From assembly GCA_035578005.1 (NCBI GenBank), contig DATJYK010000187.1:1-64000 (forward strand): a DNA stretch of 64,000 nt, read 5' to 3'. A program made the position numbers and the translations under genes. Under the pieces are notes generated by a model. The model was not told the DNA's origin and searched no databases. It was given only the letters and a program-made list of their open reading frames with translations. The DNA comes from Gp13-AA77 sp035578005 (GTDB lineage: Bacteria > Acidobacteriota > Terriglobia > UBA7540). Positions 8,669-18,488 of the stretch are shown piece by piece (position 1 is the stretch's first letter; every line of letters starts with the position of its first letter).

Positions 8669-11047
8669 TCAGGGCAAAGCAAAGCACAGAATATTCGGGC
8701 CGATCGCCAGCGCGATGAACTGCTTGCCTTCCACCGCGTAGGTCATCGGGGAAGCCTTGCTTTCCCCATTCGTCGGAAAGTGCCACAGGCTGGTGCCATT
8801 TCGCTGGTCCACGGCCACTATGTTTCCGCTCGGATCGCCGTACAGAAGAAAGCCTCCGGCGGTCGCGAGTATCCCCGCTTCCCTCTTACCTTCGATAGGC
8901 CCTGTCTGCGGAATTTCCCAAACCACCTTTCCAGTTTCAATATCCAAAGCTCGCAGGTACTTCTCCCCGGGCTCCGTTCGGGGCCGCCCAGCTTTCCAGT
9001 TACCGGAGAGCTTAACCTCGCATTTCTCGCGCGCCATCAGGTAATACAGATGAGTCAGCGGGCTGAAAGCTGTCGCGTTCCAGTTCGTTCCGTAATCAGG
9101 ACAGACGAGCCCATTCTCGGGCGGCAGTTCGGGGCGGCCATCGGGACCGATAGCGCTAGCCCAGGTTGTCTTCACAAAATTCTTGGCCAGCAGAAGCTGC
9201 CCGTTGGTTCGATCCAGCACGTAGAAGAATCCGTTTTTGTCGGCATGAAGCAGAAGTTTTCGTTCCTGTCCCTGATATTTCGCGTCCAGCAACACCAGCG
9301 GCGCGTTCGCATCCCAATCGTGAACGTCGTGCGGCGTGACTTGATACCACCATTTCAATTCGCCAGTGTCGGGGTTCAGCGCCAGGATGCAATCGGTGTA
9401 CAGGTTATCTCCCGGCCGAGTGGTGTCATCAGAATCCGGATACGGATTGCCGGTGGACCAGTAGAGCGTATCCGTCTCTGCGTCGTATGAGCCGGTCAGC
9501 CACGTCGCACCTCCGCCGTCCGAGGCGGGATTGCCGCCCCAACTCGCAGCCCCTGCTTCTCCTCTACCCGGTATGGTCCAGTGCCGCCACAGACGTTCGC
9601 CATTCGACGCTTTGTACGCGGCTACAAATCCCCGGATGCCCCAATCGCCGCCGGAAACACCGGCGATGACAGCGTCCTTTACAACCAGCGGCGCCATCGT
9701 CGAGCCGTAGTGCATGGATTCGTCAGGCATGACTGCCTCCCACACCAACTGCCCCGTGGTGCGATTCAAAGCGATCAGGTGGGCATCCGCCGTCGTCATG
9801 AAAACGTTGTCGCCGAGGACCGCCACACCGCGATTGGTGCCGAGCGAGGCGTCTCCGAACACGTTCGCTGGGCGCGGCCGCGAATACTCCCAAATCTCCT
9901 GGCCCGTGCGAGCGTCCAGGGCAAAAGCGCGCTGCGGGCCCGTCACGTACATGATGCCGCCGGCCACAATCGGCGTAACCTCGAGGCCGAAGTACCGCAT
10001 ATTCTCGACGAAATAGGAAGTATCCGGGAGGAGTTGCTTCCAAAGGGGAACCGAGAAGACCCACTTCAGCACCAGTTTGCTGACGTTAGCTGTGTTGATT
10101 TGATCGAGCCGGCTGTATCGATTACCGGTGAGGTTGCCGTTGTAGGTCAGCCAGTCACTTGGTGGGGGATGGAGAATCGCCGAGAAAGGTACGCCACCCG
10201 GCTCAGCGGATCCCGCGGCCTGTATTGCGCCCGGTTTGACGCCCGTCAGCCCGCCCAGATATGCAACGAGGTCCTGCAACTCCTTCGGGCTCGCCTCGAG
10301 CGGGGGCATTGCGGATTTCTTTTCTTCGTGGATCTTGGAAATCTCGCTGGTCTCAATCGGGTGGAAATCTCCCTTGAGATCCTGCATCACGATTTCAAAA
10401 TTGCTCCGGCTTCGAGCAAATCCGCGAATCGTCTGGCCGTTTCGTAATTCTGCCGTCACCAGTTGATAGCCCGGCGTAATATGTGCGCCAGGATCGATTA
10501 GCGCCTCGTGAAGCTCGTCCACCGTCATTTCACGCGCGACATCTGATAGGTCCGGACCCACCGCTTTCCCTCGGCCCGAGATCATGTGGCAGGTAGAACA
10601 TCGCCCTTTGCCGAAGAAGAGCTGTGCTCCAGCTTCGCGGTCACCGGGGATGGTGTGCTCCGCAGCAGGCGAGTTGAGGGAGCGAACCAACGCTGCGAGT
10701 GCGTCGAGATCATCGCCGGGCAGATTGAACGCCGGCATGCCTGACGCTGGAATCCCGTTGTGGATGAGATTCCGTAAGGAAGCTATGGATCGTGTGCGGA
10801 GCGCTGGGTTACCGGCCAAAGCCGGACCTTGATCGGTTCCATGTGCGTCAAATCCGTGACAGCCCGCACACTGCGTTGCGAACGTTTTCGTCGCTTCGTG
10901 CGCCTGAGGTGCTACCTCGGGCAAGCCCGGTGCTGAACTCGATACGGAACTGAAGGCGAGCACGCTGATTGTCACGCTCTCGATCACCGGGAGTACGCAG
11001 CCGCGAAAAGAAGCGTATGCGTTCTTAGTGTGGGGAATCATGATCAA
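8669..11047 (-). CDS. Dihaem cytochrome c-PQQ-dependent dehydrogenase fusion
   Basis: A 792-residue exported protein. A hydrophobic N-terminal segment is followed by two c-type haem sites, CAGCH (about 60-64) and CSTCH (about 150-154), a small linker domain, and from about residue 290 an eight-bladed PQQ quinoprotein propeller with repeats such as FALDARTGQEIWEY, ALNPDTGELKWWYQ and AVDQRNGTSLWHF. HDWDANAPLVLLD contains the Asp typical of the catalytic site. The family oxidises alcohols or sugars in the periplasm and passes electrons through the haems. Having the cytochrome domains N-terminal to the propeller is the reverse of the common quinohaemoprotein order. Neighbouring sugar-metabolism genes suggest a carbohydrate or polyol substrate. 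Confidence 0.88.
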   Translation of the reverse strand: MIMIPHTKNAYASFRGCVLPVIESVTISVLAFSSVSSSAPGLPEVAPQAHEATKTFATQCAGCHGFDAHGTDQGPALAGNPALRTRSIASLRNLIHNGIPASGMPAFNLPGDDLDALAALVRSLNSPAAEHTIPGDREAGAQLFFGKGRCSTCHMISGRGKAVGPDLSDVAREMTVDELHEALIDPGAHITPGYQLVTAELRNGQTIRGFARSRSNFEIVMQDLKGDFHPIETSEISKIHEEKKSAMPPLEASPKELQDLVAYLGGLTGVKPGAIQAAGSAEPGGVPFSAILHPPPSDWLTYNGNLTGNRYSRLDQINTANVSKLVLKWVFSVPLWKQLLPDTSYFVENMRYFGLEVTPIVAGGIMYVTGPQRAFALDARTGQEIWEYSRPRPANVFGDASLGTNRGVAVLGDNVFMTTADAHLIALNRTTGQLVWEAVMPDESMHYGSTMAPLVVKDAVIAGVSGGDWGIRGFVAAYKASNGERLWRHWTIPGRGEAGAASWGGNPASDGGGATWLTGSYDAETDTLYWSTGNPYPDSDDTTRPGDNLYTDCILALNPDTGELKWWYQVTPHDVHDWDANAPLVLLDAKYQGQERKLLLHADKNGFFYVLDRTNGQLLLAKNFVKTTWASAIGPDGRPELPPENGLVCPDYGTNWNATAFSPLTHLYYLMAREKCEVKLSGNWKAGRPRTEPGEKYLRALDIETGKVVWEIPQTGPIEGKREAGILATAGGFLLYGDPSGNIVAVDQRNGTSLWHFPTNGESKASPMTYAVEGKQFIALAIGPNILCFALP

Positions 11048-11068
11048 CGCGATGACCTGATCGGAGCC

Positions 11069-13123
11069 CTATCGCAGCAGTTCGCTCACGAACTCCCTGT
11101 CCTGCGCATCGCTGAAATCCGTAGCGTCGCCGAGCACGTAGCGATATCGAAATGGGGGCCCCAGCGCAACGACACGGTGCATCCAGTTTGTCGGATCCGT
11201 CCACAGAACCGGCCGCGCTCCCATGCCCTTCACAAGATCGTCGAGATCCCAGTGAATAGCAAACCCGGGTATTACGGCGTCAAACAGGTTCGTGCTCATG
11301 GGGTTCTCAAGGGCGAGCCGCAAACTGTATGGAGTGCGGTCTAACCAGATCTTTCCGATGCGCGGGTCGGCCGCGGCGGCCATCAGCAGCCAGATGCCCT
11401 TGACTCCCCGGGCAAACGCCCGAATGGAGTTTCCGTCTACATCAGGTCGGGCAGCAAGCAAATCGATCGCGCGGAGAACGTCATGCGCTCGCAGAGCCGG
11501 TAGGTCAAGCCCGATCTGGTTGGCCCGCGAGTTGGCCAGCCAGTTTCCGACGAATGGCCCATGGTCGTCCGCGATTGGAGAGTCACGTGGCTCTACCTCC
11601 AGCACCACTCGTCCTTGCCGCGCCATCCACGCCGCCAGCACCGCCGTGGAGGTATTCAGCCGCGTGTTGTCGCGCACCAGCAACACTGCGGGTTTTCGCC
11701 CTGCGGAGGGTGGGACGTATAGTGTGGCATCAAGTTGAATCCCAGGCTCGCTCTCAAACTGTATTTGCTCTCCGCCCGTCGGTTCGTTCGGCGCATTGAG
11801 ACTCTGCACCTTCGGCGCGGAGCCATCGGTTGGAATCTTGAGGCGACGCAGTTCGGTGAGCAAATCCGGTATAACTCGTTGCCCCCGCTTTGCCTGGAAG
11901 TCATCGCTGAGGAATTGATAGACCTTCCGGCTTCCAGGCTCATCCTCCACGTTGCCGGTGGCGGTCACCTGCAGCTCGGAATTGGTGTAAAGCTTCACCG
12001 GCTGCTCGTGGAAATCGCCCTGACCGTTCTTGAGCCAGCGAATCATCCACTGATAGATCGCCTCCCGGCTTTCCAGAGGTACGCCGTGCGGCCCAGGTCC
12101 CACAAAGAAGGCAATTCGATCGCGAGCGCCGTACAACGCGTACCATTCTTTAGCTTCCTCGTAGACGAGCCGGGCCCCGGCTGGCGTGAAATAATCGCCT
12201 GCTGTCGCCTCGATCAGCCATGGCGTGGGAGCGGACAACTCAACGAAATCTGCGGTGTCGAGTCCGCTTGCCAAGAATCGGGGGAAACTCATGTCAGGAT
12301 CGGGATCGGGACCGCTGAAGAGCAGCCGGTAGGAATTGGGAAAGCAGGCGGGGACAACAGCTTTTATCCTCGGGTCCAGGGCGCCCAGGAAAGTCGTCAG
12401 GGCTCCGCCTCCTGAGCAACCTGCGGCCCCCAAGCGTGTAGGGTCCACGTCGGGCCGGCTCACAAGATAATCGACGGATCGCATGGCGTCCCAGATAAAG
12501 TACCGGGCTGAGCTCTCGCCAATGAGAAGCGCCTGGGCTCCCAACTGGATGTGCTCAGGGACTGACCAGCCTGCCAGCGGCCCCTTGAGCTGCCGGCTAT
12601 ACGTCTGCTCTCTTTCACCTTGACCAATAGGGTCGAATGCCAGAGCGACGAAGCCCTTTAAGGCCAAATTAGCAGCGATCCTCTGGTCCTCCGGCTTGCC
12701 CTCCTGTGTGTGTCCGGACTGCAGAAGAACGGCCGGGTACGGGCCCGGCTGGTTTGGACGATAGAGATTTGCGGTGACGTAAAGGCCAGGCAGACTTTCG
12801 TAGATCACTTTTTCGATCGCGAAGCGATCATTCTGAAGCTGCCCGGTGACTCTGGCATTCAGTGGCCCTTTGTAGTCGGGCAGCCCGCCCAGGAGCTCCA
12901 TGAGTATTTTGCGGACAGTTTGCTTGCGGCGGTCAGCATCGGCGACCGAGTGAATCTGATCGATCACCGCTTTCCGTTGGCTCAGCTCCTGCTGGGCAAT
13001 ATCGTCCATCCATTGAAGCAGAGAATTCCGGGCTGGTTCCTGCGCTGATAAGAACAATGGGCGGCAGAACCAGGCAAGCACGAGGGCGCAACGAGCGAAA
13101 GCGATCGCTTTGGTCTTGATCAT
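11069..13123 (-). CDS. Exported two-domain alpha/beta hydrolase (acetylxylan esterase-like)
   Basis: A 684-residue paralogue of the protein at 2000-4240. It has a Sec signal (ALVLAWFCRPLFLSAQ), a first hydrolase domain with AFDPIGQGER and the elbow GCSGGG (Ser about 237), a conserved His in GPGPHGVP, and a second hydrolase-fold half from about residue 440 whose elbow is degenerate (AFARGVKGI). Spacing to the PQQ dehydrogenase is 21 bp, so they may form one transcript. Likely a periplasmic carbohydrate esterase; substrate unknown. Confidence 0.82.
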   Translation of the reverse strand: MIKTKAIAFARCALVLAWFCRPLFLSAQEPARNSLLQWMDDIAQQELSQRKAVIDQIHSVADADRRKQTVRKILMELLGGLPDYKGPLNARVTGQLQNDRFAIEKVIYESLPGLYVTANLYRPNQPGPYPAVLLQSGHTQEGKPEDQRIAANLALKGFVALAFDPIGQGEREQTYSRQLKGPLAGWSVPEHIQLGAQALLIGESSARYFIWDAMRSVDYLVSRPDVDPTRLGAAGCSGGGALTTFLGALDPRIKAVVPACFPNSYRLLFSGPDPDPDMSFPRFLASGLDTADFVELSAPTPWLIEATAGDYFTPAGARLVYEEAKEWYALYGARDRIAFFVGPGPHGVPLESREAIYQWMIRWLKNGQGDFHEQPVKLYTNSELQVTATGNVEDEPGSRKVYQFLSDDFQAKRGQRVIPDLLTELRRLKIPTDGSAPKVQSLNAPNEPTGGEQIQFESEPGIQLDATLYVPPSAGRKPAVLLVRDNTRLNTSTAVLAAWMARQGRVVLEVEPRDSPIADDHGPFVGNWLANSRANQIGLDLPALRAHDVLRAIDLLAARPDVDGNSIRAFARGVKGIWLLMAAAADPRIGKIWLDRTPYSLRLALENPMSTNLFDAVIPGFAIHWDLDDLVKGMGARPVLWTDPTNWMHRVVALGPPFRYRYVLGDATDFSDAQDREFVSELLR

Positions 13124-13230
13124 TGGAGGCGCTATCGTCGCGGAAACCAGATTTGATTCAGTAGCGATGTTGTTGGCAAATGCAGGCGACGTCAGCTTGC
13201 CTTTGGTCGTGCGGTGTACCCAGCACCCAA

Positions 13231-15501
13231 TTATTCTGTTTTCTCCAGCACGATCGAGGTGCTGTCATAGTCGCCGCGCAGATTGAAATCGACACCATGA
13301 TGCATCAGGTAGGAGCCGGTCATCACGTCGGATTTTTCCACCAGCTTGTCATCGATCGTCGTCACCCGGTAGCGCGCGCTTTCGTCCAGGCCGCGCAGCA
13401 GGATGGTGGGCGCGGGCCGGAGAAACTGCTGCGCATGCAGAAAGGCGAAGAGCACGGCTTGCCGCCCGTCAGTAGAGACATATTCGTTGGCGGTCAGGTT
13501 CCCTTCGCGAGGTGAGAAGAGGCGATAAAGGTCGCCCTCTTGAACTGTCTCGCGGATGCTCTTATCGTAGGTCACCATCTTCGTGGCCAGCGAGAAGTCT
13601 TCCTCAGACCAGTGGTTCAGGTTAGCTCCGATTCCCAGCGCGCCCTGCATGGCGACCAGGAAACGGAACCTGAGCGGAGTCGACCGTCCGTTGAGATTCG
13701 GCACGTCCGTGACCCAGGCCGACATCACTTTGGGCGCGTAGGCGAAGGTGAATCCTTCCTGAATGCGCAGACGGTCAAAGGCCTCGGTGTTGTCCGAGGT
13801 CCAGACCACGTCGGCGCGCTGCAGAACGCCGAGGTCCACACGCCCGCCGCCGCCCGAGCAAGACTCGATCTCGATACCGGGATGCCGCGCCCGAAGCCGG
13901 TCCATAATCTCGTAAACGTTCCGGACGTACTTCACCCAGATTTCCTTCTGCTCGGCGACTGGCACCTCGGGCCAGCCAGGCTCCGAGAAGTGCCGGTTCA
14001 TGTCCCACTTGATGTACTGGATGTTGTTCTCGGAAAGAATCTTGTCAAGCGCGCCAAAGATGTACTCCTTCACGTCGTCGCGGGCCATATTCAAGACGAG
14101 TTGATTGCGCGCTTCACTGCGTGGGCGCCCGGGGAAATTCATTACCCAGTCGGGGTGCGCGCGATAGAGATCGCTATCGGGATTCACCATCTCCGGCTCA
14201 AACCACAATCCAAACTTCATGCCCAAGGCGTTCACATGGCTGATGAGCGGCCCGAGCCCGTTGGGGAACTTCGTCGGATTCACCACCCAATCGCCGAGGC
14301 CCGCATGGTCGTTATTGCGCTGGCCGAACCAACCGTCGTCCATGACGAACAACTCCACCCCGAGCTTCGCCGCTTTGTCCGCCAACGCCTCCTGACCGGC
14401 TTCGTTCACGTTGAACGTAGTCGCTTCCCAGGAGTTGTAGAGCACCGGCCGAACGTGCGGATGAGCACGGTCGGGCAGAATCTCTTTGCGCTCGAAGCGG
14501 TGCATCAAGCGGGACGCCTCGCCGAATCCCTCGCCCGAGTAGCCCCCGTAATAGGGCGGAGTCTCGATCGAGTCGCCGGGCTTCAGCGGCCAGGAGAAGT
14601 CGAAATCGTTGTAGCCACCGGTCACGCGTACCTGGTGCGCGGGCGGCGTATCTTCCACCACGAGCTTCCAGTTGCCGCTCCAGCCCAGGGCTCCAAACCA
14701 CACGCGACCGTGTTCCTCGTCCGCTTTGCCGCCGGCATCGATGGCGAACCAAGGGTTCAATTGATGGCTGGTGTTTCCGCGGCGGCTCTCCAGGATGAAC
14801 TTGCCCGGATTGATCGGCAGGCGAGTGAGCTGCGCCTCGTCGGCCCAGCGCCCGGTGAGGTAAGTGAGGCGGTAACCCTCGCCCGCCGGCACGTACCAAA
14901 CGCCAGATTGGGCGCTTTCGATCGTTACAACTTGCGCGGTCTGGTTCTCGATCGAGGCCTGCTTGCGGATAATGTCTTCGGTCGGGAAAACCTTGTAGGT
15001 TAGCGTGACAAACAGGGGATATCGAATGTCCTTCAGCCGGATTTGAAGAGTGTCACCATGGATTTGGTAGGAATCGTACTTCAAGACCAAATCCCGCACC
15101 CCGTCGGCTAGCGTCACTTTGAGGGCGGGCTCATTGTAATAGCGGCCGCCCCAGCCGGGATACTCGATGTTGGTCATGGTCTCGCTCGAGTCGAACGAGG
15201 CGGCCTCGTGAGCTGTGTGCGCGGGGGCGAGACCTTCGTGGCCTCGAAGCCGCTCGCCCCAGTAAAGGCTCTGGAGTTCGTTCTCCTGGTTCACGCCGAT
15301 CACGTACGATGTCCGAGCCGTGTCCAGAACCCAGATCTTCAGGCTGTCAAGGTAGCGAATGTTAGGCGGAGTCTGCGCCGCGAGTCGTCCCACCGGCATC
15401 AGGAAAGCGAACACGAGCATCAACATCGCGCCAGCTCCCACAAACCCGCCCCGCTTCACATCCCAGTACTCAAGCTGCGAAGCCTTCAGCGGAATCTTCA
15501 T
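13231..15501 (-). CDS. GH36 alpha-galactosidase, secreted
   Basis: A 757-residue protein counted from ATG 15501 (MKIPLKASQ); the in-frame extension to 15621 looks non-coding. A hydrophobic segment ending GRLAAQ is the signal. Clan-D features: N-terminal beta-supersandwich; DDGWFGQRN; GLWFEPEMVN; YIKWDMNRH with nucleophile Asp about 500; SCSGGGGRVD; and WTSDNTEAFDR with acid/base Asp about 570. The enzyme hydrolyses terminal alpha-galactosides such as raffinose or galactomannan side chains. Full length for GH36. It fits a plant-polymer degradation locus with the esterases and dehydrogenase downstream. Confidence 0.93.
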   Translation of the reverse strand: MKIPLKASQLEYWDVKRGGFVGAGAMLMLVFAFLMPVGRLAAQTPPNIRYLDSLKIWVLDTARTSYVIGVNQENELQSLYWGERLRGHEGLAPAHTAHEAASFDSSETMTNIEYPGWGGRYYNEPALKVTLADGVRDLVLKYDSYQIHGDTLQIRLKDIRYPLFVTLTYKVFPTEDIIRKQASIENQTAQVVTIESAQSGVWYVPAGEGYRLTYLTGRWADEAQLTRLPINPGKFILESRRGNTSHQLNPWFAIDAGGKADEEHGRVWFGALGWSGNWKLVVEDTPPAHQVRVTGGYNDFDFSWPLKPGDSIETPPYYGGYSGEGFGEASRLMHRFERKEILPDRAHPHVRPVLYNSWEATTFNVNEAGQEALADKAAKLGVELFVMDDGWFGQRNNDHAGLGDWVVNPTKFPNGLGPLISHVNALGMKFGLWFEPEMVNPDSDLYRAHPDWVMNFPGRPRSEARNQLVLNMARDDVKEYIFGALDKILSENNIQYIKWDMNRHFSEPGWPEVPVAEQKEIWVKYVRNVYEIMDRLRARHPGIEIESCSGGGGRVDLGVLQRADVVWTSDNTEAFDRLRIQEGFTFAYAPKVMSAWVTDVPNLNGRSTPLRFRFLVAMQGALGIGANLNHWSEEDFSLATKMVTYDKSIRETVQEGDLYRLFSPREGNLTANEYVSTDGRQAVLFAFLHAQQFLRPAPTILLRGLDESARYRVTTIDDKLVEKSDVMTGSYLMHHGVDFNLRGDYDSTSIVLEKTE

Positions 15502-15933
15502 CGTCCTCGTCTCATTTGAAGTGAGGCTCAGGCGCTCGAATCCCTCAAGCTCTTCACGCGGTCGCTCCACCCTTGATTTCAGGTGGGTCAGTGGTCCACC
15601 GCTGGAAAAAATTAGAGGCACTCACTGCCCTCACTCAATGATATGAAATGAATATACTTCAATGAAACGATATACTAGCCCTATTCTTAAACTGTTTGCC
15701 GCCCCGACAATGCGATTTGTTTTCAGCAAGATGAGATATGCATTTTGACGTGTTCAAGCGAGGTTCGTCCACCGAAATCGGATTTCGATGGCGGGCGAAA
15801 AGATCATGGCACAAGAACGGCGTGAGCTACCATCGCCGCCTGGCGATCAGCGCCCCGTTTGCCATCAGGAGGACATTCAAGGCGCGGCCACTCGACGATA
15901 ACGGCGGTTAATCACTGCTCGGCAGTCAGCACG
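15502..15933. other. Intergenic region, AT-rich, no gene recognised
   Basis: No coding frame resembles a protein. A patch around 15620-15720 is markedly AT-rich and probably holds the promoter of the GH36 gene, but no convincing -35/-10 pair stands out. Confidence 0.4.
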
Positions 15934-17571
15934 TTAGTGGAACTCCTTCAAACCGCTCTTGATGAAGGCGGGCAGGTTAGCTTCCGCTGCAATCTGATCC
16001 AGGAACTTGCCGTCGTCGGCTACGGTCAGCGGGCTAAGCGCGATGGGTTCGACGAGTTCGGAAAGCGGCACCTTGGCGAGCGGCATCAGCCTCTGTGGGC
16101 CGGTGGGTGCTCCGCGGGCGCCGAGGGGCAAACGCGGCCGCAAGTCGATGCCGGTTGGCTGAATCTCATCAAGCGCCAGAGACCAGACCAGAGGCTCGGG
16201 GCCCAAGCGCGCGGCAGGCGCGGGCGGCCGGGGCCGCTCAAGTTCGCTAGCGAGGTCCGGCAATGTCTTCAAGGCTTGGGTAAGCCGTTCGTGCGCCTCG
16301 GAAAGTGAAATGGCTTCCACGTCCGGGTCGGCCGTGGTCTGCTCGAAGTAAACCATGCGACTGTGGCCGCCCACGAGGATTTTCTCGCTCTTGGCACTCA
16401 GGTGTTGCATCAGGGAGGGCGTTCCGTAACGCGCCACGCCGTTGATCATCACCAGCGAGATCGAGGTCTCAGAGGCTGAGATGAGACCGGCGTAAGGATC
16501 GCTCTTCTGCCCGGCAATCACCAGCACGTCGGCGCGCTTTCCGGCTTCCAGCGTCCCGAGAGCATCTTGCCACTGGAGGATTGACGCCGCGGAACGGGTG
16601 GCCATGGCGATGATCTCGGCGTCGGTGAAGATGCCACCCTGCGCTTGGCTAACGAGGCGGGCCACCTTGAGTTCGCCGAGCAGGTTCTTGCTGCCCGAGG
16701 GCGACCAGTCGGGCCCGAGACCGATGCGCACGCCGGCGCTTTTGGCGGCCTTCACGTCAGCCGTCTGCCCGTAAAGCAGCAGGTTACTCATGGGTGACCA
16801 CACCATGGCGCCCTGGTGCTGAGCCAGAACGTCGAAATCCTCGGGGTGGAGCGCGGCACAGTGGATTCCTGCGAGTTGCCGCGAGATGGCCCACTCGCCG
16901 TCGCTCATCTGGAGCGCCAGAAAGTGCTTGCGGGCGGTCGCGTCCGTGCCCTCGCTCAGGTGTAGCAGGAAGCAGCTCTGCTTGAGCAGGCGCGCGAGGA
17001 ACAGCTTGGCATCGCGAGCTTCCACGTCGGCCACGCGAGTGGCGGCTTCGGGAAGCGCGGCCTCATCGGTCTGCTCCACATTGCGGACGATGCCACGGAA
17101 AAAGCGGCGCACACCCGCGTTGCTGAACAACTGGACTCCCTGGCTGGTGGTGACGCCGCCCAGCAGGGCCCTTGCCTCCACGTAGCGCACCACCGCCGGC
17201 AGCAGGCCAGGAGTCTTGCCCACCACCTGCATCGGGCCGCTCACGAGTTTCTGGTAGTCTCCGGTTCCGCTCCATTGATCTCGGTTCGTGAACTTCTTAG
17301 GAACATTCCAGAGAGGCAGGACGTTGTAAGGGAGGTGATTGTGGAGCTCAATGAGGCCTGGATACAGGGTGCCGCCGGTGTTCACGACCGGCACGCCCTC
17401 GAAGCCGGCCGGGGGCGGTGCGGAGGCCTCCTCAAGCCCAACGATGCTGCCCTTGGCGATGTAAAGGACTCCGTGTGGAATCACCGTCAAGGCTTCGTCC
17501 ATCACCACGACGCGCCCCGCCAGGGCAAGCGGAGGCCCTTGCAGAGGATCGATTGGGGTTTTTGCCGGCAT
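15934..17571 (-). CDS. Amidohydrolase-family metal-dependent hydrolase
   Basis: A 545-residue protein from ATG 17571; a TTG nine codons upstream is an alternative. Amidohydrolase features: the early beta-sandwich with VVMDEALTVIPHGVLYI, the HNH metal motif in LIELHNHLPYN, HLSEG, GIHCAAL, and GLGPDWSPSGSKNLL with the metal or catalytic Asp, then TLEAGKRADVLVI at the end of the barrel. The C-terminal 130 residues are an extra Pro-rich extension. No signal peptide, so probably cytoplasmic. Substrate could be a cyclic amide, a deaminated base or a dipeptide; not decidable. Confidence 0.85.
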   Translation of the reverse strand: MPAKTPIDPLQGPPLALAGRVVVMDEALTVIPHGVLYIAKGSIVGLEEASAPPPAGFEGVPVVNTGGTLYPGLIELHNHLPYNVLPLWNVPKKFTNRDQWSGTGDYQKLVSGPMQVVGKTPGLLPAVVRYVEARALLGGVTTSQGVQLFSNAGVRRFFRGIVRNVEQTDEAALPEAATRVADVEARDAKLFLARLLKQSCFLLHLSEGTDATARKHFLALQMSDGEWAISRQLAGIHCAALHPEDFDVLAQHQGAMVWSPMSNLLLYGQTADVKAAKSAGVRIGLGPDWSPSGSKNLLGELKVARLVSQAQGGIFTDAEIIAMATRSAASILQWQDALGTLEAGKRADVLVIAGQKSDPYAGLISASETSISLVMINGVARYGTPSLMQHLSAKSEKILVGGHSRMVYFEQTTADPDVEAISLSEAHERLTQALKTLPDLASELERPRPPAPAARLGPEPLVWSLALDEIQPTGIDLRPRLPLGARGAPTGPQRLMPLAKVPLSELVEPIALSPLTVADDGKFLDQIAAEANLPAFIKSGLKEFH

Positions 17572-17621
17572 GGAGTGTCCAGCTCCTCTCTTCAGCAAAT
17601 CGCCGCGCCTCGGCCCGATTC

Positions 17622-18440
17622 TCAGGACGGCACGGAACCCTTGGGCACGGTGACGGTGAGGTTACGGCGCTTCTTCAACGGGTCGGCGCCCACGCGCGTC
17701 GCCCATCCGTCCTGCTCCCGCATCCACGTCGGGAGCCCGGCTGGGTAGTCCACCTCGGGAATCTGGACGCGGTCGCCGGGTTGAAATTGATCCCCGTAAA
17801 GCACCAGCGGCCGCGGCGTGTCGGGATGAAGCACGGCTGGCTTAAGCTGCTGCAGGGCCGCGTTCCAGTTCTGAAGCATGGCTTTGACGGCCGCGGCCAA
17901 CTTGGTTTTGTCTCCCTTGGACGAGCTTTCGGGCTGCGTGGGATGAGTGATCTTGGCGTAGGGAATGTTCACTGTCTTACCGTGGGATGTCGCTTTCCAC
18001 GCCTGCCAAGCTTTGTCCGCCAGTTTGCCCAAGGCCACCGACACCTCAATTTTCTGTCCCAGAATGAGCGCGTCTAGCCAGCGATGGCGGTAGTCGAGAA
18101 GAGCGGCGGCTTTCTGGTATTTGGACGAGACTTGCCCGTAGACGCTGTAGAGGAACGTGTTCACCATCACATAGCTGGTGTCGATTCCGAGCTTGGCGAG
18201 GAAGCCTTGGATGCGCCACCCGGCCTCTCCCACCAGGATGCGCCGGACCACGCTCTCGTGCTGCGCGGGGTCCTGCCCAATCACCAGCACTCGCGCCGAG
18301 CCGTCCAGGCGGCCGCGGTGGAAGATGGGTCCCCACTCGACGCGAAACTGCTTGACAGGGTAAACGTCGGCTTCCGGATAATCCTGGCACAGGGTGCGGA
18401 ACGGCTCAGCTTCATAACCGGGATCGAAATCGTGAGGCAT
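17622..18440 (-). CDS. Uracil-DNA glycosylase-superfamily protein
   Basis: A 272-residue protein starting MPHDFDPGYE, with GGAGG well placed upstream. VLVIGQDPAQHE is the UDG motif I (water-activating region), MVNTFLYSVYG follows, and ALGKLADKAW and KITHPTQPE take the place of the late His-Pro motif. A C-terminal extension of about 90 residues is unusual. The family excises uracil or other deaminated bases; this divergent branch lacks the classical GQDPYH, so substrate range is uncertain. It ends 50 bp before the amidohydrolase start. Confidence 0.8.
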   Translation of the reverse strand: MPHDFDPGYEAEPFRTLCQDYPEADVYPVKQFRVEWGPIFHRGRLDGSARVLVIGQDPAQHESVVRRILVGEAGWRIQGFLAKLGIDTSYVMVNTFLYSVYGQVSSKYQKAAALLDYRHRWLDALILGQKIEVSVALGKLADKAWQAWKATSHGKTVNIPYAKITHPTQPESSSKGDKTKLAAAVKAMLQNWNAALQQLKPAVLHPDTPRPLVLYGDQFQPGDRVQIPEVDYPAGLPTWMREQDGWATRVGADPLKKRRNLTVTVPKGSVPS

Positions 18441-18488
18441 GTGTTCCTCCCTCCCAAGTCCGTGGGCGTTGTGAGCCGGTCCTGGAGC

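Noticed and set aside
16794..17185. Plus-strand open frames opposite the amidohydrolase
   Set aside because: They are antisense shadows of a well-supported gene with high G+C third positions.
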